Shown: positions 51,401-62,883, counted from the first letter of the stretch. The stretch is 64,000 bases of DNA from Leeuwenhoekiella polynyae (GCF_004104075.1 NZ_QOVK01000001.1:620001-684000); one strand, 5' to 3'. The notes: generated by a model not told the origin, from the letters alone. A program made the numbers and translations.

Positions 51401-52833
51401 TTAGTGATCAGGATTTTAGATTTGGTTCAGTATCACTTGAAGATACCAAATACAAAACGACAGGAACACTTTCGGGGACTATAAGTCATCAGTTTTTTAG
51501 AGATTGGGAGCTTGATCTTGATGTAAATACAGATCGGCTTTTAGTTTTAGATACAGAGCCGGATGATTTTGCGCTATATTATGGTACAGCTTTTATTAGT
51601 GGAAGTGCTCAGTTGCAGGGACCTACAGATGAACTTGTTATTGATGTTGAAGCTACAACTGAAGAAGGCACGGTATTTAAAATTCCTTTAAGTGATACTG
51701 AGTCGTTTGGAGATAATAGTAAAATTTATTTCTTAAGTCCCGAAGAAAAAGCAGCACGTTTAAAAGGTGAAGAAGTCGTTATTGAAGAAATTAAAGGGCT
51801 CGAGCTCAATTTTGATCTAGAAGTTACTCGTGATGCTGAAGTAGAAATCGTAGTTGATGAAGTGAACGGAAGTACACTCAAAGGAAGAGGTGCAGGTTTC
51901 TTGCTAATACAGATTAATACAAACGGTAAGTTTAATATGTTTGGTGACTTTACACCCTATCAAGGTTCTTACAATTTTAGGTATAGTGGGGTTGTGCAAA
52001 AACAATTTGATATCCTTCCGGAAGGAAAAATAAGTTGGGATGGGAATCCTGCCGAAGCCTTGCTCGATATTAGTGCGGTTTATAAAACACAGGCAAATCC
52101 TTCTATATTATTAGACAATCCATCTATTAACCGTAAAATACCGGTAAGTGTCATCATCAATCTTGACGGAGAGCTGGTTCAACCGGAGATAACGTTTGAT
52201 TTTGAATTCCCCAATACGAGTTCTATTGTGACTTCTGAGTTGGCTTATCGTTTAGATAACCGTGCGACACGGGAACTTCAGGCGTTCTCGTTAGTGACTC
52301 AGGGTTCCTTCTTTAGTCAAAATGGGATTGACGCCCAATCAGCCGCTTATGGTAACCTTATAGAGACTGCTTCAGGAATTTTTAATGATTTACTTTCTGA
52401 TGAAGATGGGAAATTTAATGTAGGTCTCGACTATGTGCAGGCAGATAATCGTCCAGATTTACAGACTTCAGGTCGTTTTGGCTTTACGCTTTCGACCCAG
52501 ATATCGCAAAAAGTGATCATAAACGGTAAAGTGGGAGTACCGGTAGGAGGGATTAGCGAGCAAGCCGTTGTGGGGGATGTAGAGGTTAATTTCTTACTAA
52601 ATGAAGATGGAAGTCTGCGCGCGACTATTTTTAACCGTCAAACAGATATTCAATTTGTGGCCCGAAACAATGAGGGGTATACTCAAGGAGCCGGGTTATC
52701 CTATTCGGTAGATTTTAATACATTCAAAGAGCTTATTCAGAAAATCTTCAAAGGAAAAGCTCGCGAGGTTGAAGAAGAAATAAAAGTCATTCAGCCAGAT
52801 TCAGAAATTCCATATAACGGTTTAGAGCAGTAA
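48475..52833 (+). CDS. tamB: TamB-like translocation and assembly module protein (start disturbed)
   Basis: TamB is a very long periplasmic protein that bridges inner and outer membrane. From a TTG at 48475 the product is 1452 residues, but the membrane anchor is already under way there: the frame upstream reads RKLRKIVTRILFILIGAFALL with no ATG, GTG or TTG back to a stop at 48406. A GTG at 48389 in the neighbouring frame would give MAKLKLKNVSE and join the anchor if one A were added to the A-run at 48420-48423. The C-terminal 400 residues contain the DUF490 part (GKFNMFGDFTPYQGSYNFRY). Either a non-standard start or a one-base error. Confidence 0.85.
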   Translation: MLLIIFSIPAVQTAIADKVTRSINETYGTSISIKRISLKYNGNALIKQVCIKDHHQDTLIYSKEVETSLLSIRALINNQMNLGYVHLNGAKLFVKKYAGEENDNLYVFSQKFNSGKPPGTPFKLSSSEVELSDMHFRFTDEDLDSPVVVDYKNLHLLAEDFKLHDVEVTAQIYDLQFDADRGYNLRGLKTDIKYNPEEIVLKDMELSTEHSVIRGNAYLDTRNDAFQDFNNKVTFNIDFAQSEISTTDLQAFYSEFGVDHKLLLSGKMLGTLNDFTVTDFDLAGFSNSRIVGNVRFRRLLGDDNTFTIEGDYRQLKTNYLDLTALLPNILGTNLPEELVRLGTVDLNGIVNVTENTVYTKSIIQTDLGFLETDIDLQNTQNMSQASYVGMLQAKEFNMGRLLKVPELGTMTFNMRVNGSGVEAETLDTRLEGIIRNVTYQGYTYKGITVSGNLKNPIFDGKLSVRDPNADFTFDGLVDVSEEIHNYDFTAEINQIDLGKLHFLKDSSAVLKGKVVMDMRGTNIDDTGGVIAFSNASFENANDLYEFQDFVITSGFRRGIRTITMNSPDIISGQISGVFKLEDVRALFQNAVGSLYTNYEPETITENQFMDFDIQIYSKIVEVLVPDVELEPDTYLRGSVVSDDSDFKLTFRSPKIKAYGVMAEAVNVRVDNKNPLFNAYVEADSIGSGAYGVSDFNLINVTLKDTLFVRSEFKGGPDKQDVFDLSFYHTINEENNSVVGFKKSSLKFKNNLWWLNEDDNKNNKVVFDNNFLDWDIKELILSHDKERISLEGVVRDSTFKDIKTNFESVRLSHIMPYVDSLDMRGLVNGNLDILQKEGVYLPNSTVNISNFTVNDILMGDLDLSVSGNESLTSYDINTRLINEDVEVLTALGSINVNEATPAIDLDVQMRKLNLKAFSPLGGEVISSIRGLASGRASVTGDYRNPDIDGEILLREAGLEIPYLNTDYDFRGTARISLSDQDFRFGSVSLEDTKYKTTGTLSGTISHQFFRDWELDLDVNTDRLLVLDTEPDDFALYYGTAFISGSAQLQGPTDELVIDVEATTEEGTVFKIPLSDTESFGDNSKIYFLSPEEKAARLKGEEVVIEEIKGLELNFDLEVTRDAEVEIVVDEVNGSTLKGRGAGFLLIQINTNGKFNMFGDFTPYQGSYNFRYSGVVQKQFDILPEGKISWDGNPAEALLDISAVYKTQANPSILLDNPSINRKIPVSVIINLDGELVQPEITFDFEFPNTSSIVTSELAYRLDNRATRELQAFSLVTQGSFFSQNGIDAQSAAYGNLIETASGIFNDLLSDEDGKFNVGLDYVQADNRPDLQTSGRFGFTLSTQISQKVIINGKVGVPVGGISEQAVVGDVEVNFLLNEDGSLRATIFNRQTDIQFVARNNEGYTQGAGLSYSVDFNTFKELIQKIFKGKAREVEEEIKVIQPDSEIPYNGLEQ

Positions 52834-53054
52834 TACAATTCCTATATTCCTTTGAGAATATGATATTTTGAGGTTAATTAAATTTTTGATCTCATAAAAA
52901 GGAGGTATTTAGATTATAAATCCGCCAATTTTATCCTTTTTAAAAAAATAGTTGTTAACGATAACGATTGAAATTGCGAATGCCGCCAAATTCATCAAGA
53001 TTGGCTTAGGAAAATGCAATTCAATTGCTATTTTTACTTCTCATTCAACAGTAA

Positions 53055-55072
<2,018 letters not shown>

Positions 55073-55089
55073 TCGCTTTAACTGAATAC

Positions 55090-55124
55090 AAGCCCTTTGA
55101 CTCAACAGGTTTAAGGGCTTTTTT
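55090..55124 (+). terminator. Intrinsic terminator after gap
   Basis: AAGCCCTT pairs with AAGGGCTT around a 15-base loop, followed by six T. Confidence 0.65.
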
Positions 55125-55139
55125 AAACTCTTATAACAC

Positions 55140-56000
55140 ATGATATTATTAGTAGATAGCGGGTCGACAAAGACAGATTGGATCGCATTAAATGCTGAAG
55201 GCGCAGAGATTTTTCAAACACAAACTTTTGGATTAAATCCACAGGTTTTGTCTGCAGAGATCTTAACAGAACGTATCATTAACAATTACGAGCTGTATAA
55301 ACATCGTCATGATGTGACACACGTGCACTTTTATGGTGCAGGATGCGGGACTCACAAGCCCAAAGAATTAATCAAGGGTGTTTTTGAAGACTTTTTTGAT
55401 AAAGCTCAGGAAATTGATATCAAAGAAGATACGTATGCTGCACTTTATGCTACTACTAAGAGAAACGAGGCAGGTATTGTTTGTATCATAGGTACAGGTT
55501 CTAACTGCAGTTTATATGATGGGGAGAATATAGAGCAAAAAGTTACCTCTTTAGGCTACATCCTTATGGATGATGGTAGTGGTAATTATTTTGGACGTCA
55601 ACTTTTACGTGATTTTCATTTTAATAAAATACCTAAAGAACTGGCTTACGAGTTTGCTAAACAGTTTGATCTTACAGCAGAAAGTATAAAAAATCATTTG
55701 TACAAAATGCCTAATCCAAATACGTATTTAGCACAATTCGCTCGTTTTATAATAACAAATAAAGATCATGATTACTGTAAAAAGTTAATTCGAAAAGGTT
55801 TTAAACTTTTTATTGAACACCAGATTCTTCAGTTTGATAATGCTAAAGAAATTCCGATTCATTTTGTAGGATCGATATCATTTTATCTTCAAGATGAGTT
55901 GAAGTCGCTTTTAAGTGAGTATGACTTGAAAATAGGTAAAGTTTTAAAAAGACCTATCGAAGGACTTGTAGCATATCACAAAAACTACATGATGGTTTAG
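55140..56000 (+). CDS. BadF/BcrA-type ATPase, N-acetylglucosamine kinase-like
   Basis: The 286-residue product has the ASKHA phosphate-1 loop LLVDSGSTKTDWIAL and phosphate-2 region GIVCIIGTGSNCSLYDG, with DDGSGNYFGRQLLRDF between them. This is the pattern of small BadF-type sugar kinases (GlcNAc kinase-like), which recycle amino sugars from the cell wall. The exact sugar is inference. It lies 15 bases after the gap terminator and is followed by a strong hairpin at 56020. Confidence 0.85.
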   Translation: MILLVDSGSTKTDWIALNAEGAEIFQTQTFGLNPQVLSAEILTERIINNYELYKHRHDVTHVHFYGAGCGTHKPKELIKGVFEDFFDKAQEIDIKEDTYAALYATTKRNEAGIVCIIGTGSNCSLYDGENIEQKVTSLGYILMDDGSGNYFGRQLLRDFHFNKIPKELAYEFAKQFDLTAESIKNHLYKMPNPNTYLAQFARFIITNKDHDYCKKLIRKGFKLFIEHQILQFDNAKEIPIHFVGSISFYLQDELKSLLSEYDLKIGKVLKRPIEGLVAYHKNYMMV

Positions 56001-56019
56001 TGAGAACAAGCTTTAAATT

Positions 56020-56056
56020 AAAAAAACCTGAAAGAATTATTCTTTCAGGTTTTTTT
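56020..56056. terminator. Bidirectional terminator
   Basis: AAAAAACCTGAAAGAA and TTCTTTCAGGTTTTTT form a long perfect stem with a short loop, serving the sugar-kinase gene (plus) and ridA (minus). Confidence 0.85.
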
Positions 56057-56075
56057 AATTTAATAAAGGTTTTAT

Positions 56076-56456
56076 CTACTTAATAGCAATCATAGAGATC
56101 TCTACATTTACAAATTTCGGGAGATTTGCAACTTCTACAGTTTCACGTGCAGGAGCAGTTTGCTCGTCAAAATAAGTACCATAAACTTCGTTTACAGCAG
56201 CAAAACTATTCATATCGCTTAAGAAAATTGAACTCTTAACTACGTTTTCAAAAGTAAGTCCGGCTTCGGTAAGAATTGCTTTTAGGTTTTGCATAACCAT
56301 TTTAGTTTCTGCGGCGATGTCGCCACTTACTAATTCCCCGGTTTCCGGATTGAGTGGAATTTGACCACTAATGTAAAGGGTTTCGCTAGCAAAAACAGCT
56401 TGGTTGTATGGACCTATTGGTGCTGGAGCGTTTGAAGTGCTGATTATTTTTTTCAT
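56076..56456 (-). CDS. ridA: RidA family imine/enamine deaminase
   Basis: RidA hydrolyses reactive enamines and imines formed by PLP enzymes such as threonine dehydratase. The 126-residue product has APAPIGPYNQAVFA, LYISGQIPLNPETGE, MQNLKAILTEAGLTFENVV and APARETVEVANLPK, including the key Arg of the ARxTVEV motif. Length and motifs fit the family. It follows the lptD gene by 24 bases, but the two need not be functionally linked. Confidence 0.95.
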   Translation of the reverse strand: MKKIISTSNAPAPIGPYNQAVFASETLYISGQIPLNPETGELVSGDIAAETKMVMQNLKAILTEAGLTFENVVKSSIFLSDMNSFAAVNEVYGTYFDEQTAPARETVEVANLPKFVNVEISMIAIK

Positions 56457-56480
56457 AATTTAAAAGGTTTTCAGGTTAGG

Positions 56481-59198
56481 TTAAAGACGTTGATCTGGTG
56501 TGCGGCGTTGCTCGTATTTTAGATCGCTCAAGACGCTAGATTTAATACCTATAAAGAAGTTCCACGATGCATAGGTTCCAAAAGGAGTCCAGGCAAAAGT
56601 CATGTTGAAGCTCTCCAGATCTCTAGCAAATCTTAATTGTGTAGGTGTGAATTTTCCGGTAGTAAGATCTATACCGGAAGAAGCTCCAACAAACCATTTT
56701 TCGCCCAACTCAACATCTCCACTAAAGTTTATCGCATGAGAGGTAATCAGATCTTGTCGTGCTGCATTACCATAATTCACATTATAGTTTACGCGTAGAT
56801 TCCAAGGGATGGTGTAATTGTATAATTTTTGTTTTTCATCAGGATCTTCTTCTGCACCTTCGGTATCATTAAATTTATTCTGAAGCTGCCTGCTGTCTTC
56901 ACCTAACAAGTTATCCCGCCTACCACCATTTCGGGAAGTTTGAGTATTTTCATCCTCCAAGTCGTCATTTTCTTTACCAAAACTTTTGCTGCTGAACGAA
57001 TACCCGAAGTTGGCACTGGCATTAGTAAGCCTAAAAAGGCTTCCGCCATTTGCGATATTGAGTTTGTCAATACGTTTGTTGTTGTTGTTTAACGCGTAAG
57101 GGTCAAGTGTCATATTAAAATTGACGCTCAATTTACTCTGAATAATGGGGATTGTTCCTCTCACAGAAACCGGACTCAATCTCAAGCTATCTGCTAGAAA
57201 ATTATAGTTTGTAGAGATAGCCAGATTGCTAATAAGATCTATTTTTTTCGGTTCAATAGCGGTACTGTCTTTATCACGCACTTTAGCTTCAAGCGTGTTG
57301 TTTACGCTAAAGCTGATACCACTAGAACTAAAATTACTAGGAGCCCCATAAAAACCACCTTCAAATCGAGAATAGGTAACCTCGCGTGTTAAATCGCCAT
57401 TAGGATCATCCAATTCAGGAGCAAGATACGTCTCGTAATATTGATCAAATGCCGGATTGTAGTTAAAAGAAACCGATGGTTTCATCGTGTGACGTATTGC
57501 CTGAATCTTTTTATCATCCCCAAAATTAGCCTGACCATAAACTGTTGTACCTAAGCTGGTACTGAAGTTATATGTTCTAAAAGAATCAAAGCCATTAACT
57601 GTGTCAAGCACAACTTTGCGAAGGTTCGGGTCGTACCCTTGATTTATCGTTTCAAAAACCCAACTTTCCTGATAATTAGTACTTGCAGAAACACTAAAAT
57701 GTTTAAAAAGTTTAAAGTTGGTAGTAATGGGAATACTGTGGCGAATACCCAGATCTGCATCTCTAAACATCTGTGCAGTAAAGAATAAGCTATCTGTAGT
57801 TACAATACGATTTTCACCGCTACCGCTGTAGTTGAAATTTATATTTTGAATAAACCCTTTTTTAGAACCGCTTTTGGGAGCAAAAGGATAAATACGGTCT
57901 ACATTTAACTGTAAGCTAGGTAAGGTCATATTTATAGCCTGCGTCTGGGTATTTTGTGAATGTCTGGCAGTTAAAGCGAGGTTGACCTGAGGCACAGTCT
58001 GAAAGGTTTTAGAATAGGATACCGATGAACTCAGGGTGTTTGTTAACCTACTTGCGGTGTTGTCAATATTCGTCGACTGCGTGAAATAATTACTACTACC
58101 TAAGTTAACCGATGCAGAAAATCGAGAATTAGGGCTCGCTTTAGAGTCTTGACTATGTGACCATTGTATGTTGTAGGTGTTTGTTTCAGCAAAATTAGGG
58201 AGACCTCGCTCCCCGTTTAAGAGTCTTTCGTAACGTATGTTTACATTACCGCTGAACTTGTAGCGCTTCCTGTATGAGCTACTTCCTCTTAACGCATAAC
58301 TACCATTTGTGTAATAATCTCCCGTTAAGGTGAGGTCCATATAATCGTTAACAGCAAAATAGTACCCACCATTTTGTAGAAAATATCCCCTTTCATTGGT
58401 TTGCCCTGGGGATGGCATTATAAAACCAGAAACACTGGTTTCTTTTTCCATTGGGAAATAAGAAAAAGGCACTCCAAGTGGAATAGGTACATCGTAAACA
58501 AACATGTTTACAAGACCGGTTACGATTTTCTTTCCGGGAACAAATTTTACTTTTCTGGCGTAAAAATAATATTCAGGATCCTCCTCATTTTCACTGGTGG
58601 TGAAACGGACATTTTTCATAAAAACGACCGAATCATTTACCCGCTTACTCACTTCGTTTTTAATATAGAATTCCTGTTGCTGCGTACGCGAACCGTAAAT
58701 GAGTGCTTTTTCAGTTTTGAAATTATACTTAATAGAATCAGGTTCTACGGTGTTTGCTCCCTGAACGAAAACAGGTCCTTGTGTATAGCCTGTAGAATCT
58801 TTAATTCCTTTAGCAAAAACCGTATTGGTATTGTTGTCTACGATTATTTGCCCCGCAGTAATGTTTATGTCTGTATAGTTGATCTGTGCTTCGTTATATA
58901 AATAGAGTTTATTTTCTCTTCTATTGAATTTAGAATAATCAGTGGCACTGTATTTGACAATATCGGTTAATGCTTCTCTGGGAGTAGCGATACTATCTTG
59001 TGAAGTGCTGTCTTGCTGCGATTCTGGTTTTTGTTCCGTTAATAGGGTTCCCTTAGGTTTTAAGCGGGAGTTAACGCCAGATGTGTCTGCAGGTATCTTA
59101 TTAAGCGTGTTAACCGGTAGTTCCTGAGACCATAAAGACCCACAGTATAAAAGGCTTAAGCCTAGAACTAGCAGTACTGAAAGGATCTTTGTTTGCAA
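56481..59198 (-). CDS. LPS assembly outer-membrane protein LptD-like
   Basis: The barrel that inserts LPS into the outer leaflet. I choose the TTG at 59198 (MQTKILSVLLVLGLSLLYCG), because it begins a proper signal peptide (SLWSQ end). The open frame extends to an ATG at 59369, adding 57 residues that lack a signal and run over likely promoter DNA. The product is then about 905 residues. An N-terminal LptA-like jellyroll (YNEAQINYTDINITAGQIIVD) precedes a large barrel (VSGFIMPSPGQTNERGYFLQNGG, and many aromatic strands). It is the outer-membrane end of the pathway that the LptF/G permease begins. Confidence 0.88.
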   Translation of the reverse strand: MQTKILSVLLVLGLSLLYCGSLWSQELPVNTLNKIPADTSGVNSRLKPKGTLLTEQKPESQQDSTSQDSIATPREALTDIVKYSATDYSKFNRRENKLYLYNEAQINYTDINITAGQIIVDNNTNTVFAKGIKDSTGYTQGPVFVQGANTVEPDSIKYNFKTEKALIYGSRTQQQEFYIKNEVSKRVNDSVVFMKNVRFTTSENEEDPEYYFYARKVKFVPGKKIVTGLVNMFVYDVPIPLGVPFSYFPMEKETSVSGFIMPSPGQTNERGYFLQNGGYYFAVNDYMDLTLTGDYYTNGSYALRGSSSYRKRYKFSGNVNIRYERLLNGERGLPNFAETNTYNIQWSHSQDSKASPNSRFSASVNLGSSNYFTQSTNIDNTASRLTNTLSSSVSYSKTFQTVPQVNLALTARHSQNTQTQAINMTLPSLQLNVDRIYPFAPKSGSKKGFIQNINFNYSGSGENRIVTTDSLFFTAQMFRDADLGIRHSIPITTNFKLFKHFSVSASTNYQESWVFETINQGYDPNLRKVVLDTVNGFDSFRTYNFSTSLGTTVYGQANFGDDKKIQAIRHTMKPSVSFNYNPAFDQYYETYLAPELDDPNGDLTREVTYSRFEGGFYGAPSNFSSSGISFSVNNTLEAKVRDKDSTAIEPKKIDLISNLAISTNYNFLADSLRLSPVSVRGTIPIIQSKLSVNFNMTLDPYALNNNNKRIDKLNIANGGSLFRLTNASANFGYSFSSKSFGKENDDLEDENTQTSRNGGRRDNLLGEDSRQLQNKFNDTEGAEEDPDEKQKLYNYTIPWNLRVNYNVNYGNAARQDLITSHAINFSGDVELGEKWFVGASSGIDLTTGKFTPTQLRFARDLESFNMTFAWTPFGTYASWNFFIGIKSSVLSDLKYEQRRTPDQRL

Positions 59199-59427
59199 TG
59201 GGATTAATACTATTTTTGTAAATGTAAGGGCAAAAATCAAAGTGCCAAAATTACATCTATTTTTTAGAAGCCCTAAAGTATTACCATTAAATATGGACGA
59301 ATTAAACTCAGGGGAAAAATCTTTGATTTCAAATTCTAAAAGACTATAATTTCTAAGCTCTGGCTGCAAGTATACAAATCCCAGGCAGTATATAAAATAG
59401 TTAGACTTTAATTGACGTTACCCAAAT

Positions 59428-60525
59428 ATGAGAACGACCGCAATCTATATATTAGTATTTCTTTTTATAATTCCTTCAAAAAAGGGTTTTGCCAACCTCA
59501 AGCCCGATGATTTTAAAAAATTTATCGTCGTCATTGATGCCGGTCATGGCGGTCACGACCCCGGGAAAAACACGAGAAATGGCATCAAAGAAAAAGATAT
59601 AGCCCTTAAGATTGCTTTATTAATAGGTGATGAGCTTCAAAAGCGAAAGGATATAGAAGTGATTTATACCCGTAAAACAGATGTTTTTATAGGTCTTGAA
59701 GAACGTGGGCATATTGCGAACCGTGCTGAAGCAGATTTATTTATTTCGGTACATTGCAACGCCCACAATTCACAAGCATCCGGAGCAGAAACATACGTAT
59801 TGGGATTGCATCGTAATAAAACAAACTTTGAGGTGGCTAAGGCCGAAAACGAAGTGATCTATCTAGAGGATAATTATGAAGAAAAATATGCTCAGTATAA
59901 TTTGAATTCACCAGAATCTGTAATCGGGCTTACGCTAATGCAGGAAGAGTTTTTAGACCAGAGTATACAGCTCGCGAGTTATGTTCAGGATAATTTTAGA
60001 CAGAAACTGAAGCGAAAAGATCGTAGTGTAAAGCAAGCAGGATTTGTGGTTTTGCACCAAACCGTTATGCCTAGTATTCTTATCGAGACTGGTTTTATAA
60101 CCAATAATGACGAAGGTAGATTTTTAAATTCTTCAAGTGGTCAGAGAGAAATAGCTCATGCCATAGCGCAAGCTGTTGAAAAATATAAAGAGAATGTATT
60201 AACCAATAACTTCTTAGGGCTTCAAAAGGAGGTGCCCGTTGCCGAAGTAAAAGATGTGGTTGTAGCTGGTGCGATCTTTAAAGTTCAAATTGCGGCGAGT
60301 AGTAAAAGTGTTGATCCCAAGCCGTATAACTTTAAAGGGTTGCGCGGAATCTCTAGATCTAAAGAAGGTAAACTGTATAAGTATTATTATGGTGACACCT
60401 CAAATTATACAGAAATAGAGCGTATGTTGCGTGAAGCTCAGGCTAAAGGATATAAGACAGCATACATTGTCGCTTTTAAAAATGGTATTAAGCAAAACGC
60501 TAATGATTTTATAAATAAAAGTTAG
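59428..60525 (+). CDS. N-acetylmuramoyl-L-alanine amidase with C-terminal SPOR-like domain
   Basis: AmiC-type amidases cut the peptide from the glycan during cell separation. The 365-residue product has a signal peptide (IYILVFLFIIPSKKGFA). The Amidase_3 zinc core follows: VIDAGHGGHDPGKNTRNG, YTRKTDVFIGLEERGHIANR, ADLFISVHCNAH and PSILIETGFITN (catalytic Glu). The C-terminal 75 residues (IFKVQIAASSKSV, RMLREAQAKGYKTAYIVAF) fold as a SPOR repeat that binds denuded peptidoglycan at the septum. The start is 230 bases from the lptD TTG start, in divergent orientation. Confidence 0.94.
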   Translation: MRTTAIYILVFLFIIPSKKGFANLKPDDFKKFIVVIDAGHGGHDPGKNTRNGIKEKDIALKIALLIGDELQKRKDIEVIYTRKTDVFIGLEERGHIANRAEADLFISVHCNAHNSQASGAETYVLGLHRNKTNFEVAKAENEVIYLEDNYEEKYAQYNLNSPESVIGLTLMQEEFLDQSIQLASYVQDNFRQKLKRKDRSVKQAGFVVLHQTVMPSILIETGFITNNDEGRFLNSSSGQREIAHAIAQAVEKYKENVLTNNFLGLQKEVPVAEVKDVVVAGAIFKVQIAASSKSVDPKPYNFKGLRGISRSKEGKLYKYYYGDTSNYTEIERMLREAQAKGYKTAYIVAFKNGIKQNANDFINKS

Positions 60526-60553
60526 CGTACGAAGCCCTAATAGAATTTATTCC

Positions 60554-60561
60554 TAAATTTG
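60554..60561 (+). promoter_or_regulatory. Candidate -7 box for the mlaD gene
   Basis: TAAATTTG is an exact match, 22 bases before the TTG start at 60584. Confidence 0.5.
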
Positions 60562-60583
60562 AGGCTCATCAAAAAATATTACA

Positions 60584-61534
60584 TTGAACATTTCTAGAGA
60601 GGTAAAAACAGGTCTTTTAGCAGTTGTTGCTATTGCTCTGCTAATCTTTGGCTATAGCTTTTTAAAAGGCAATAACCTGTTGAACAACGACCGTACCTAT
60701 TACGCCATCTACGATAATGTAGAAGGTTTATCGCCAGGTTCTAATGTCACTATAAATGGTCTTAGTGTAGGTAAGGTTCTATCTATAGATTTTGCAGATT
60801 CTAAGGGAGATTTGTTAGTGACCTTTAATATTCAAAATGATTTTCAGTTTTCTAAAGCGAGTAAAGCTCAGATTTATGGAGGTGGGCTGATAGGTGGTAA
60901 AAACTTATCTATCGTTCCGGACTATGAGCAGGGAGAAGCAGCAGAATCTGGAGATACACTTGAAGGTACCATTGATGAAGGTATTTTTGAGCTTGTAAAT
61001 GAGCGTCTTACTCCCCTTCAGGCTAAGGTAGAATCTGTGATAAACAGTACAGACTCTGTACTGACTGGTGTTTCTGATGTTTTAGATCAGAAAACGCGTA
61101 AGAATCTTAGAGAAACCATAGAAGATATTAATGCAACTGCTACCAACTTTAAACAGGCTTCTTCTAGTTTAAATCAGCTACTTGCAGATAATGATCAGAA
61201 GTTGTCAAGAACGTTTACTAATCTAGATGAAATGTCTGCCAATTTTAATAAAGTGAGTGATAGTCTTTCTAAAGTAGATATCAACGCTTTAGTTATGAGA
61301 ATGGAAAGTGTTCTTGCAGACTTTGAAAGCATATCATCTAAAATAGAACGCGGAGAGGGAACGCTTGGTCAATTTATCAATGACGACCAGATGTATAACA
61401 ATTTAGAGCGTGCTACAAAACAGATGGAAGAGTTGATGCAAGACATAAAGCTTAATCCTAAGCGTTACGTGCATTTTTCAGTCTTTGGTAAAAATCCAGG
61501 TTCTTATGAGCAGCCAAAAGATTCACTTAAATAA
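60584..61534 (+). CDS. MlaD/MCE family protein
   Basis: The start is a TTG (60584), giving MNISREVKTGLLAVVAIALL, the membrane anchor used by MlaD proteins. The MCE domain (about 35-115) carries YAIYDNVEGLSPGSNVTING and AQIYGGGLIGGKNLSIVP. A long helical C-terminal part (about 140-290, NATATNFKQASSSLNQLL) forms a coiled coil. MlaD binds phospholipid for transport between the membranes. No mlaE, mlaF or mlaB is next to it in the window, so the rest of the transporter is elsewhere. Confidence 0.92.
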   Translation: MNISREVKTGLLAVVAIALLIFGYSFLKGNNLLNNDRTYYAIYDNVEGLSPGSNVTINGLSVGKVLSIDFADSKGDLLVTFNIQNDFQFSKASKAQIYGGGLIGGKNLSIVPDYEQGEAAESGDTLEGTIDEGIFELVNERLTPLQAKVESVINSTDSVLTGVSDVLDQKTRKNLRETIEDINATATNFKQASSSLNQLLADNDQKLSRTFTNLDEMSANFNKVSDSLSKVDINALVMRMESVLADFESISSKIERGEGTLGQFINDDQMYNNLERATKQMEELMQDIKLNPKRYVHFSVFGKNPGSYEQPKDSLK

Positions 61535-61539
61535 AACTA

Positions 61540-62883
61540 ATGCAGTATCTGCCTAATATTTTGTTTGTTATTGCTCTTGCAGCAGGAGTTGGTTTTTTTG
61601 TGCTGAATATTAAAAAACTCATTCGCAATATCAAGTTAGGTCGTGATGAAGACCGTAGCGATAACAAGCCGCAACGTTTAAAGAATATGGCCAAAATTGC
61701 TCTAGGGCAATATAAAATGGTTAGAAGACCAGTTTCAGGTATCGTTCACGTATTGGTATATTTAGGTTTTGTTATTATTAATATCGAAGTTCTTGAGATT
61801 ATCATCGACGGGATTTTTGGTACACATAGAATTTTTAGTTTCTTAGGAGGATTTTACGATTTTTTAATTGCTGTTTTTGAAATTTTTGCATTGCTTGTTT
61901 TAGTAGGTGTTATCATTTTTTGGGTACGCCGAAACATTCTACATATACAACGGTTTCTCAATCGCGAGATGAAAGGTTGGCCCAAATTAGACGCCAACTT
62001 AATATTGTATTTTGAAGTGGTTTTGATGGTATTATTTTTGACCATGAATGCTGCAGATTTAACGCTTCAGGCTAAAGGAGCTGAGCACTACGCTAACACT
62101 TCGGGTATTATTGGGTCTTTTCCTGTTAGCCAGTTTATTGCACCTTTATTTGAAAACTTAAGCATTTCAACCCTAATACTTATTGAGCGTACCGCTTGGT
62201 GGATTCACATTTTAGGAATCTTGGTATTCCTTAATTATTTATACTATTCAAAGCACCTGCATATCTTATTGGCTTTTCCCAATACCTATTTTGCACGTTT
62301 GAAGCCACAAGGTCAATTTGATAATTTGGAAGCTGTAACTAATGAGGTGAAATTGATGATGGATCCTGATGCAGACCCGTATGCAATGCCCGAAGAAGGT
62401 GCAGAAGAAGAGGTTCCTGCTAAGTTTGGTGCCAGTGAAGCTACAGATTTAAGTTGGGTACAATTACTCAATTCTTACACGTGTACAGAGTGTGGTAGAT
62501 GTACGAGCGAGTGTCCGGCAAATCAAACAGGTAAAAAATTATCGCCGCGTAGAATTATGATGGCAACCCGTGATCGTATAGAAGATATCGGTAAAAATAT
62601 AGATGCTAATAAAGGATCGTTTAAAGATGACGGCAAACAATTATTAGATGATTATATTAGCCGTGAAGAATTATGGGCGTGTACTACGTGTAATGCATGT
62701 GTAGAAGCTTGCCCCGTAGGTATTAATCCGTTGTCTATAATTATGGATATGCGTCAATATCTTGTGATGGAGCAGAGTGCTGCGCCAACAGATTTAAATA
62801 ACGCGATGACCAATATCGAAAATAATGCAGCGCCGTGGCCATTTAACCAAATGGACAGGGCAAATTGGATTAACGAGAACTAG
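61540..62883 (+). CDS. Membrane Fe-S oxidoreductase, HdrC/NarI-like
   Basis: The 447-residue product has about five membrane helices in its first 240 residues (MQYLPNILFVIALAAGVGFF; IVHVLVYLGFVIINIEVLEI). A ferredoxin-like domain with two 4Fe-4S motifs follows: CTECGRCTSECPANQTGKKLS (about 304-324) and CTTCNACVEACPVGINP (about 379-395). This is the HdrC-NarI fusion pattern, which passes electrons from a membrane quinone to a CCG-domain protein, here encoded at 63384. Physiological donor and acceptor are unknown. It starts five bases after mlaD. Confidence 0.93.
   Translation: MQYLPNILFVIALAAGVGFFVLNIKKLIRNIKLGRDEDRSDNKPQRLKNMAKIALGQYKMVRRPVSGIVHVLVYLGFVIINIEVLEIIIDGIFGTHRIFSFLGGFYDFLIAVFEIFALLVLVGVIIFWVRRNILHIQRFLNREMKGWPKLDANLILYFEVVLMVLFLTMNAADLTLQAKGAEHYANTSGIIGSFPVSQFIAPLFENLSISTLILIERTAWWIHILGILVFLNYLYYSKHLHILLAFPNTYFARLKPQGQFDNLEAVTNEVKLMMDPDADPYAMPEEGAEEEVPAKFGASEATDLSWVQLLNSYTCTECGRCTSECPANQTGKKLSPRRIMMATRDRIEDIGKNIDANKGSFKDDGKQLLDDYISREELWACTTCNACVEACPVGINPLSIIMDMRQYLVMEQSAAPTDLNNAMTNIENNAAPWPFNQMDRANWINEN

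Noticed and set aside
58401-58901. Open frame of 166 codons opposite lptD
   Set aside because: Its composition follows the opposite strand of a clear barrel gene, and it has no start context or family pattern.
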